From: PALSA-243 sp036268375
Lineage (GTDB): Bacteria; Acidobacteriota; Terriglobia; Bryobacterales; Bryobacteraceae
DNA: 10,026 nucleotides
NCBI GenBank assembly: GCA_036268375.1
Contig: DATAUH010000330.1
Span: 1 to 10,026 of the forward strand
Direction: 5' to 3'
Part shown: positions 1-5,223 of the stretch, piece after piece
Numbering within the stretch: the stretch's first letter is position 1
Layout: each line of letters begins with the position of its first letter
Program-made: the position numbers and the translations under genes
The notes under the pieces: model-generated
Seen by the model: only the letters and a program-made list of their open reading frames with translations
Told to the model about the DNA's origin: nothing
Databases searched by the model: none

Positions 1-13
1 ATGTAGAGATCCG

Positions 14-757
14 TCATCGCACGTCTCCGCCGCGCAACGCGCGCGTCAGCGCGATCAAACGCTGATAGCGCTCTTCAGGCGCGGCCGCCCGCACAGCGTC
101 CGCCAGCTGTTGCACCTCAGGCGAATCGATAGCCGATCCAAACGGCGCCGCCTCCGGCACGCCAGCGGTTTCCGGCGGCTGCGGCATAACGGAATTCGTG
201 TGTTGCTTGAAAGAAGTCCACAGACTAACTTCCGCTTTTCCCTGCGCATCTTTTGTCAACGCGCCGGTAACTTGAATTACCGCATACAGTGGCGTGAGCG
301 GCTGTCCCGGCAGGCTGGAACCGGCGGGAAGCGGCAATCGCGAAGGATCGTCCCCGTCCTGCATCGGCGCCATCCACGCGGCGAACGCCACGCGCTTTCC
401 GATCAGGCACGGGACGATCGTGAGCGCCATCTGCGCATCGGGCAACACACTGTTTTCGATCAAGGCAGGTTCGGTCTCAAGCGTCGACGCGGCATGATCC
501 GTTGCCGCGGCGCTACTTTCGGCCGGGGCCGCAGCTTCAGTTGGAACTGACGGCGTAGCTGTTTTCGTCTGCGCCGTCTGCAGCGCGGCCCCAAGCAGCG
601 GCAGCAACCGATGATCCGGCTTGCGTAAGAGCTCACGCTCCAGCCACGTCAGCTCGTACGCCTCAAATACGCCTTCCGGCGCTTCGGCGAGGCGGCGGCA
701 GAGATCCGGCTGTAGCGCCGAATCGATGAGTAACTGCGCGATTCCGGGCTTCGACAC
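14..757 (-). CDS. Hypothetical protein with LigA-like helical N-terminus, disordered linker and unknown C-terminal domain
   Basis: The product is 247 residues and I cannot name its function. Residues 1-58 form a short helical domain; the pattern 'LLIDSALQPDLCRRLAEAP' followed by 'FEAYELTWLERELL' resembles the small all-helical LigA/Nif11-like fold seen in protocatechuate dioxygenase small subunits and in unrelated scaffolds. Residues 60-105 are a low-complexity Ala/Thr/Pro/Ser/Glu linker. Residues 109-247 form a compact domain I do not recognise, ending in a charged helix (about 212-243). I chose the GTG at 757-755 because it overlaps the upstream gene's TAG by one base (TAGTG), implying translational coupling. 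The same frame stays open to 934, but those residues lie over the upstream gene in another frame and look like shadow sequence. No dioxygenase catalytic subunit is nearby, so a ring-cleavage role is unlikely. It is the last gene before the left edge in a tight set with the CxxC protein and ArsA-like ATPase, and may be their partner (inference). Confidence 0.7.
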   Translation of the reverse strand: MSKPGIAQLLIDSALQPDLCRRLAEAPEGVFEAYELTWLERELLRKPDHRLLPLLGAALQTAQTKTATPSVPTEAAAPAESSAAATDHAASTLETEPALIENSVLPDAQMALTIVPCLIGKRVAFAAWMAPMQDGDDPSRLPLPAGSSLPGQPLTPLYAVIQVTGALTKDAQGKAEVSLWTSFKQHTNSVMPQPPETAGVPEAAPFGSAIDSPEVQQLADAVRAAAPEERYQRLIALTRALRGGDVR

Positions 758-960
758 TACTCGACGGTGACGTGCGTGCCCTTGTGCTCGTCTGGGGACA
801 GGTGCGCAATGCGAGTGTCGATCAGGCTTCGTACGCCTTTGAGAAATTCCACGCGCGCATTCCGAAAATGATCGCGCGTCGCTTCCGACCAGAAGCGCTT
901 CATCATCGGGATCGCGGTCTCGCAAACGAAACAACCGGGACCGGTATTTTTCTGTTCCAT
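757..960 (-). CDS. Small CxxC protein (67 aa), unknown function, coupled to the ArsA-like ATPase
   Basis: This is a 67-residue soluble protein that I do not recognise. It has an early CxxC motif (Cys10-Phe-Val-Cys13) that could bind metal or act in redox chemistry, followed by a basic, probably amphipathic helix (about 20-54, including 'HFRNARVEFLKGVRSLID'). There is no signal peptide or membrane segment. The ATG at 960-958 is well supported: AAGGAG lies eight bases upstream, inside the last codons of the ATPase gene, and the ATPase stop is only two bases away. Its own stop overlaps the GTG of the next gene. The spacing strongly suggests translation together with the ATPase, and a role as adaptor or partner is a reasonable inference. 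The confidence is for the gene being real, not for any function. Confidence 0.75.
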   Translation of the reverse strand: MEQKNTGPGCFVCETAIPMMKRFWSEATRDHFRNARVEFLKGVRSLIDTRIAHLSPDEHKGTHVTVE

Positions 961-962
961 TG

Positions 963-2150
963 TCAGATCTCCTTCATCTCGACTGTCAGAATTCGATTCT
1001 CCAACCTCGCGCGGCTGGGCGAAAGGCCTGCCATCGAAGTTGGCAGACCGATGTGGCGGCGCAGCGTTCCAATCTCCACCACCAGTTCGTCGCCTTTTTT
1101 AAATAGACCCACGTCGCCTTTGGCAGCGAACGGCAAATGCAACTTCACTTCGTAGTGGCCGTCCTGCTTAGAGAAAGTATACGGCGCCTCCGTGCGCGTC
1201 ACCACGGCGGGGTCTTCCGTCTCGGCGTAAAGCTCGCGGCTCAAATTTTCCAGCCGCTCGCGGCCGAACACCTCATGCGTGAATAGCGGCACGCGTTTCA
1301 CAGGCACCGGAGCGAAATACGATTCGATCTCTTCCAGAATCTTGCTCTGCGAGGCGCGCCACTCCTGGAAGTATGCGTCCGTCACTTCCGATGGCAGCAC
1401 GCGGTTCACGATCACGCCATCCACCGTTAAGCCGTGCAGAGAAAAGTAAACGAACGCGCGCTGCGTTTCGCGCAACACCATGCGCTCTGGGTTGGTCACC
1501 AGGCGCACGCTCGTCGTGTGCGGATCTTCCAACAGGTCGCCGATCCCGTCCAGGCGCGCAAACAGGTCCTTGATGTTGGCGAAGTAGCTGTCGGTCGGAA
1601 GCTCCACCGGAGACACGCGATTCGCAATCGGCCGCACCGCTTTCAACAGTCCGCGCTGGAACGGAAAGATGTGTTTCATGTACCATTCGAGCGTCGTCGG
1701 CATGCTGACGAAACGCATCGATTCCGCAGTGGGCGCGCAATCCAGCACGATCACGTCGTAGCGCTCTTCGCGCCGGAACTGATTCACGTACATCATCGCG
1801 CTCAGCTCTTCCATGCCCGGAAGAATCGCCAGTTCGGCGGCTTCGACGTCGCTGATGCCGGTCGTCCGCAGCACCGATATCACATACGACGAGATCTCGC
1901 GCCAGTGCCGCTTGATCTCCTTCTGAATGTTGACTTCATGAATCGCCAGCTTTTCGTCGATGGAAAACGGGTCGCCCGTCTGGCTGTGAAAGAGGCTGGT
2001 CTCGAGATCGAAGGAATCCGCCAGACTATGCGCCGGGTCGACGCTCATCACCAGCGTTCGATAGCCCAGGCGCGAAAGCTGCAGGCCGGTAGCCGCGGCA
2101 AGACTGGTCTTTCCCACGCCTCCTTTGCCGCTGAAGAGAAGGATGCGCAT
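963..2150 (-). CDS. ArsA/Get3 (TRC40)-family ATPase with C-terminal Hsp20-like domain
   Basis: A 395-residue cytoplasmic P-loop ATPase. It has the deviant Walker A of the ArsA/Get3/MinD superfamily (GKGGVGKTS, residues 8-16, with signature Lys9), switch I DPAHS (38-42) and switch II DCAPTAESMRF (137-147). The family's 'PLFTHEVFG' loop is present near residue 290. Residues about 322-395 form a beta-rich segment matching the Hsp20/alpha-crystallin-like domain often fused to bacterial ArsA homologues. Relatives use ATP-driven dimer closure to energise arsenite efflux or deliver tail-anchored membrane proteins. The arsenite-binding cysteines are absent (Cys138 is the only cysteine I see) and no arsB or arsR is nearby, so arsenite transport is unlikely and a chaperone or targeting role fits better (inference). 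The Get3 zinc CxxC is also missing, while the next gene encodes a small CxxC protein. The ATG at 2150 begins directly with the usual 'MRILLFSGKGG' N-terminus; the ribosome site is weak. Confidence 0.93.
   Translation of the reverse strand: MRILLFSGKGGVGKTSLAAATGLQLSRLGYRTLVMSVDPAHSLADSFDLETSLFHSQTGDPFSIDEKLAIHEVNIQKEIKRHWREISSYVISVLRTTGISDVEAAELAILPGMEELSAMMYVNQFRREERYDVIVLDCAPTAESMRFVSMPTTLEWYMKHIFPFQRGLLKAVRPIANRVSPVELPTDSYFANIKDLFARLDGIGDLLEDPHTTSVRLVTNPERMVLRETQRAFVYFSLHGLTVDGVIVNRVLPSEVTDAYFQEWRASQSKILEEIESYFAPVPVKRVPLFTHEVFGRERLENLSRELYAETEDPAVVTRTEAPYTFSKQDGHYEVKLHLPFAAKGDVGLFKKGDELVVEIGTLRRHIGLPTSMAGLSPSRARLENRILTVEMKEI
969..974 (-). promoter_or_regulatory. Shine-Dalgarno of the CxxC gene, embedded in the ATPase coding end
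   Basis: On the minus strand this reads AAGGAG, eight bases before the ATG at 960. It lies within the final codons of the ArsA-like gene, so ribosomes ending the ATPase would be in place to start the small protein. This decides the start of the CxxC gene and supports translational coupling. Confidence 0.7.
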
Positions 2151-2189
2151 ACCACTCTATTTTAGCTGGCGCGTTTCGAGCGCGGCCGC

Positions 2190-2606
2190 TTACGCTTCGT
2201 TCGAACCTGTGATTCCGAACATTGCGTAATACTTTTGCGGCATACGCGCGCGCTGCATCTGGCTATTCACGAAAACGTGACGCGTCATGCCGGTGGCGAT
2301 CAACCGGTCCTCCACCTTCATTTCATAATTGAAAATCACGATGCGCGTGTTCGCGTCTTCGATCCAGGTCTTGATGACCACTTCGTCATCGAACCTGGCG
2401 GGTGATTTGTAACGGCAGTTGGCTTCGGCCACAGCGAGAAAAATGCCGTCTTCGCGCTCCATATCGCGGTAATTGAAGCCGCACACCCGGCAGAGATCCA
2501 CGCGGCCCACTTCCATCCAGATCAGGTGATTGGAGTGATAGACCACGCCCATCTGATCGGTTTCTGCGTAACGCACCCGCAATCGGGATTCAGAGACTGG
2601 TCGCAT
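2190..2606 (-). CDS. YbgC-type acyl-CoA thioesterase (4-hydroxybenzoyl-CoA thioesterase family)
   Basis: A 138-residue single hot-dog-fold enzyme expected to hydrolyse acyl-CoA thioesters in the cytoplasm. The N-terminal block 'VRYAETDQMGVVYHSNHL' (residues 11-28) is the 4HBT/YbgC signature. Asp17 aligns with the catalytic Asp of the family, followed by the conserved 'GVVYH' and a 'WMEVGR' helix start. Length matches the family (about 130-150 residues). It is not next to tolQRA or pal, so the Tol-Pal role of Escherichia coli ybgC cannot be assumed and I give no symbol. It starts 18 bases after the sigma-factor stop and ends 39 bases before the ArsA-like ATPase, all on the minus strand, so co-transcription is possible. 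No clear Shine-Dalgarno precedes the ATG at 2606. The exact acyl substrate is unknown. Confidence 0.9.
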   Translation of the reverse strand: MRPVSESRLRVRYAETDQMGVVYHSNHLIWMEVGRVDLCRVCGFNYRDMEREDGIFLAVAEANCRYKSPARFDDEVVIKTWIEDANTRIVIFNYEMKVEDRLIATGMTRHVFVNSQMQRARMPQKYYAMFGITGSNEA

Positions 2607-2624
2607 GCGAAAACCGATTGTATT

Positions 2625-3500
2625 TCACCGCGTACGTGGCGCGAGGTGAATTCCCGCCAGCTTATCTGGATTCAGCACGTTGAATAGCTGCGATACCCTG
2701 CCATTCTCTACCCAATAGCTCACCGCGGCATAGGGCAAGCCATCGTGCAACGCAAGGATGCCCGGCTCGCCATTGACGTTCACGCGTTCGAACGCATACT
2801 CGCCGAACTTGCGCCGCAGCCCCATGAAGAAACGAACAATGCGCTCGCGGCCTTCGAGCGGCTTAGCGATCGAAGGCACCTTGCCCCCTCCATCGCCATA
2901 CAGCACCGCTTCCGGCGCAAGCGACGCAATCAATTTCGCCTCATCGCCCTCCTGAATTGCATCCAGCATCCCACTGACTACGCGATCGAACTCCTCGCGA
3001 TCCACGGCCTCGCGCGTACGGCCGCTGTGTACGCGCTCTTTGGCGCGCTTCACTAACTGGCGGCACGCGTCCTCGGATTTGCCCAGTGAATCGCCGATCT
3101 CGCGATACGAATGGTCGAACACTTCACGCAGCACGAACGCCGCGCGCTCTTCGGGGCCCAGCCTCTCCAACAGAAACAGAAAGGCGAGCGAGAGCCCGCT
3201 CTTTTCCAGCAGCTTCGATTCCGCGGAAGGCGCTTCGACGATCGGCTCCGGCAGCCAGGTGCCGGGATACGTCTCTCGTTTCACGCGCGCCGAACGCAGC
3301 CGGTCGAGCGCCAGCCGCGAGGTGACCGTGGTCAGCCACGCCGCCGGCTCTTTCACCTCCGACGCCTTATCACGCCAGCGCAGCCACGCGTCCTGCACCA
3401 CGTCCTCGGCATCCGTGCTGCTTCCCAGCAGCCCGTAGGCCACGGTGAAAAGCCGCCGCCGCTCACGCTCGAACGATTCGATCGGTAGTGTGCCTGTCAC
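2625..3500 (-). CDS. ECF sigma factor of the ECF41 (SigJ-like) group with fused C-terminal regulatory domain
   Basis: A 291-residue extracytoplasmic-function sigma factor. Region sigma2 spans about 10-75 ('AYGLLGSSTDAEDVVQDAWL') and sigma4 about 105-157 ('YREIGDSLGKSEDACRQLV'). Residues about 168-291 form a SnoaL/NTF2-like extension. Three motifs that mark ECF41 proteins are present: WLPEP in the linker (82-86), DGGGK (203-207) and NPDKL near the C-terminus (277-281). In this group the fused domain replaces a membrane anti-sigma factor and tunes activity, and none is encoded here. The start is GTG at 3500-3498; a GAGGAG lies about 12 bases upstream, a long spacing, so the true start could differ by a few codons. 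The divergent neighbour is a CMD-family gene, the usual ECF41 partner, and the putative target promoter overlaps this gene's start codon. The inducing signal is unknown. Confidence 0.95.
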   Translation of the reverse strand: MTGTLPIESFERERRRLFTVAYGLLGSSTDAEDVVQDAWLRWRDKASEVKEPAAWLTTVTSRLALDRLRSARVKRETYPGTWLPEPIVEAPSAESKLLEKSGLSLAFLFLLERLGPEERAAFVLREVFDHSYREIGDSLGKSEDACRQLVKRAKERVHSGRTREAVDREEFDRVVSGMLDAIQEGDEAKLIASLAPEAVLYGDGGGKVPSIAKPLEGRERIVRFFMGLRRKFGEYAFERVNVNGEPGILALHDGLPYAAVSYWVENGRVSQLFNVLNPDKLAGIHLAPRTR

Positions 3501-3521
3501 GAATTCAATACGCTCCTCGTC
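3495..3521 (+). promoter_or_regulatory. Putative ECF41-dependent promoter of the CMD gene
   Basis: TGTCACG (3495-3501), a 16-base spacer, then CGTC (3518-3521). This fits the ECF41 promoter as I recall it (TGTCACA, about 16 bases, CGTC) and sits between the sigma gene and its CMD partner. The -35 element covers the sigma gene's start codon on the opposite strand. Transcription would start near 3527-3530, leaving a purine-rich leader of about 28 bases. Confidence 0.72.
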
Positions 3522-3545
3522 AGCTATATAGAGAGAGAAAAAATT

Positions 3546-3551
3546 AGGAGG
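3546..3551 (+). promoter_or_regulatory. Strong Shine-Dalgarno of the CMD gene
   Basis: AGGAGG four bases before the ATG at 3556. It is a near-perfect anti-16S match in an A/G-rich, probably unstructured leader, suggesting efficient translation once the promoter is active. It fixes the start of the CMD gene. Confidence 0.75.
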
Positions 3552-3555
3552 AACG

Positions 3556-4032
3556 ATGCAACCTAGAATCGATTATGCCAAGATGACGTCGAGCGCCGCC
3601 TACAAGGCGATGTACGGACTCGAAAAAACCGTGCGCGCCAGTGGGCTGGAGCACACGCTATTGGCACTGGTGAAAATGCGCGCCTCACAGATCAATGGCT
3701 GCGCCTTTTGCCTGGACATGCATTCGAAAGATGCGCGCGCGGCCGGCGAAACCGAGCAGCGGCTGTACGCCTTGAACGCCTGGCGCGAAACTCCCTTCTA
3801 CAGCGACCGCGAACGCGCCGCCTTGGAATGGACCGAAGCACTGACTCTGATCTCGACGAACCACGTAGAGGATGAACTCTATGAGCGCGTGCGCAAGTAC
3901 TTCTCCGAAGACGAACTGATGAACCTGTCGCTGGCCGTGGTGACGATCAATGCCTGGAACCGGCTGTCGATCTCGATGCGGTCCGTCCCCGGGAGCTATC
4001 AACCGGCCGCGCACGTTGGCGCAGCACAATAG
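3556..4032 (+). CDS. Carboxymuconolactone decarboxylase / AhpD-family protein
   Basis: A 158-residue cytoplasmic protein of the CMD/AhpD-like fold. The active-site motif is 'NGCAFCLDMHSKDAR': Cys49-x-x-Cys52 with His56, the CxxCxxxH arrangement of AhpD-like peroxidase cores. Flanking segments ('LVKMRASQI' before, 'ALEWTEALT' after) are typical of the single-domain group of about 150 residues. Relatives reduce peroxides through the paired cysteines or remain uncharacterised; true muconolactone decarboxylation is unlikely given the CxxC. The gene diverges from an ECF41 sigma factor, has a matching promoter and a strong Shine-Dalgarno, and ends before a hairpin. It is therefore probably a single-gene target of that sigma factor, acting against oxidative or reactive compounds (inference). 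Confidence 0.94.
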   Translation: MQPRIDYAKMTSSAAYKAMYGLEKTVRASGLEHTLLALVKMRASQINGCAFCLDMHSKDARAAGETEQRLYALNAWRETPFYSDRERAALEWTEALTLISTNHVEDELYERVRKYFSEDELMNLSLAVVTINAWNRLSISMRSVPGSYQPAAHVGAAQ

Positions 4033-4042
4033 CAACGCAACG

Positions 4043-4069
4043 GGGAGCCTGCCGCGCGTGCAGGCTCCC
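4043..4069 (+). terminator. Hairpin after the CMD gene, probable terminator
   Basis: A perfect 10-bp inverted repeat, GGGAGCCTGC and GCAGGCTCCC, with a 7-base loop (4053-4059), beginning ten bases after the CMD stop. Only a short AATTT follows instead of a long T-run, so intrinsic termination may be weak. Its position between two transcription units still makes a terminator the likeliest role. Confidence 0.6.
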
Positions 4070-4107
4070 AATTTCGCGAAAATTTCGGTTGCCCAAGCGC
4101 AGGCAGG

Positions 4108-4137
4108 TTGCCGAGGCGTACCCGTTTGGGTTATTCT
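4108..4137 (+). promoter_or_regulatory. Probable housekeeping promoter of rpsT
   Basis: TTGCCG (4108-4113), an 18-base spacer and TATTCT (4132-4137) resemble a sigma-70 promoter. It lies after the CMD hairpin and about 40 bases before the rpsT start. An AAGGA at 4157-4161 could be the ribosome site, though its distance to the ATG is long (16 bases). Confidence 0.45.
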
Positions 4138-4177
4138 AGTAACTCAAACGTTCTGTAAGGAAAAGATTTAAGCAAAG

Positions 4178-4444
4178 ATGGCTAATACTTATTCCGCACT
4201 GAAGCGGGTGCGTCAAACCGAACGGCGTACGGAATTCAATCGTCAGGGCAAGACCCGCCTGCGTCACGCGATTCGCGAAATCCGCCGCACCCTCACCGGC
4301 AAAGACCCCAAAGCCGCTGTCGCGCTGTTGGCGAAGACGTTTTCCGTCATCGATCGCTCCGCAAAAAAGGGCCTGATCAAGAAAAACACCGCCGCGCGCT
4401 ACAAGTCGAAGCTGCACCTTCGCATCAAAGCGCTGTCGGCTTAG
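4178..4444 (+). CDS. rpsT: 30S ribosomal protein S20
   Basis: The product is 88 residues, the usual S20 length, and strongly basic (Lys/Arg throughout). The N-terminus 'MANTYSALKRVRQTERR' and the C-terminal block 'KKGLIKKNTAARYKSKL' (about 63-79) are the S20 family signatures. S20 is a long helical bundle that binds 16S rRNA at the base of the small subunit body early in assembly. It stands alone as in most bacteria, with its own apparent promoter in the 145-base gap after the CMD gene. It converges on the GH97-type gene with only 15 bases between the two stops, and I see no convincing terminator there. Autogenous control is known in some bacteria but no site can be identified here. Confidence 0.97.
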   Translation: MANTYSALKRVRQTERRTEFNRQGKTRLRHAIREIRRTLTGKDPKAAVALLAKTFSVIDRSAKKGLIKKNTAARYKSKLHLRIKALSA

Positions 4445-4459
4445 TTCCGTTAGCGCGCT

Positions 4460-5221
4460 TCACGGTCTCAAATCCTTCAACCACGCCGCGTCCAACAGGC
4501 GTGCTCTATCTTTTCCAAACAGAATCACGCGCCACGGTCCCACAAACGGCGTGTGCCCGCTGTAAGCCACCTCAGAATCGTTTTTCTTGCGCGCCAGGCG
4601 CGTCACCAGCGCACCGGCGTCCAGCCGCGCTAGCGACATTGCCGGAAAATCCGGCGCCCTCACTTCCAACACCGCCACCGTTTGCCCGCCCGGCAGTTCC
4701 GCGATAAACGGTGGACTCTGCGCGCTCTGTTCACCCAGCGCTCCCAGCGCCTCTTTTCCCGCCGCGAAGCGAAACTCCGTGGCCTCATTGCTGATATTCA
4801 AATCCACCAGCGGCGTACTGCGCGGCAACATGTACCGAAACGCTACGCCATCGTCATACACTCGCACTTCGATATCGATGCGATCGCCCAGCGAACCATC
4901 CTGCATGTACTCGGCGACCAGCGAATGATAGCCGGGGCCATCCGCCGTGCGCGTCCCAATCAGGCCGTCCTTTTCACCCAGCAGCGGCTCGATATTCAGC
5001 AGATCAATCCCGAGGTACGACCGGTCGATCACCAGCTTCCCACCGACGCGCACCTCATACGCCAGCCGGAACAGGTATCCCGATTCGTTCGGCGGCGCAT
5101 TGTAGAGCCGAAACTCCACGCGGCCGTCCCGTGAAACAACGCGGCGCTCGTCCTGCCCGGCCGATTGGCCAAAAGCAGGAACGAGCGCCGCCAAAACAAG
5201 AGCGCTGAGACGAACGGACAA
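4460..5221 (-). CDS. Secreted stand-alone GH97 N-terminal-domain protein
   Basis: The product is 253 residues. Residues 1-23 look like a Sec signal peptide (short basic start, hydrophobic 'LSALVLAALVPAF', then small residues). The rest is a beta-rich domain resembling the N-terminal sandwich of glycoside hydrolase family 97: an 'SRDGRVEFRL' opening, 'YEVRVGGKLVI', 'SYLGIDL', 'VRVYDDGVAFRYMLP' (119-133) and a late 'GPWRVILFG' (228-236). Full GH97 enzymes run about 650-700 residues and carry their catalytic barrel after this domain. Here the protein ends right after it, so glycosidase activity is not expected; a binding or accessory role is possible. I see no barrel remnant next door, since rpsT follows immediately. 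The TTG start at 5221-5219 lies two bases after the upstream stop; no ATG precedes the signal peptide, and an upstream CTG is the only other choice. It appears to be the third gene of the IorAB-type operon. Confidence 0.75.
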   Translation of the reverse strand: MSVRLSALVLAALVPAFGQSAGQDERRVVSRDGRVEFRLYNAPPNESGYLFRLAYEVRVGGKLVIDRSYLGIDLLNIEPLLGEKDGLIGTRTADGPGYHSLVAEYMQDGSLGDRIDIEVRVYDDGVAFRYMLPRSTPLVDLNISNEATEFRFAAGKEALGALGEQSAQSPPFIAELPGGQTVAVLEVRAPDFPAMSLARLDAGALVTRLARKKNDSEVAYSGHTPFVGPWRVILFGKDRARLLDAAWLKDLRP

Positions 5222-5223
5222 GC

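Noticed and set aside
758..934. Upstream extension of the LigA-like protein to an ATG at 934, giving 306 residues.
   Set aside because: The added residues overlap the CxxC gene, which has its own strong Shine-Dalgarno. They are Arg/His-rich shadow sequence, and the GTG at 757 fits coupling.
963..2150. Arsenite efflux ATPase (arsA) as the specific call.
   Set aside because: Only one ATPase domain, no arsenite-binding cysteines, and no arsB, arsD or arsR nearby; the Hsp20-like tail marks a different subgroup.
1434..2165. A 243-codon plus-strand frame opposite the ArsA-like ATPase.
   Set aside because: Shadow of a gene with unmistakable P-loop and switch motifs; Arg/His/Gln-rich and without family features.
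4428..4460. A bidirectional terminator between rpsT and the GH97-type gene.
   Set aside because: Only a short AAGCGC/GCGCTT pair about 20 bases apart, with no T-run; too weak to annotate.
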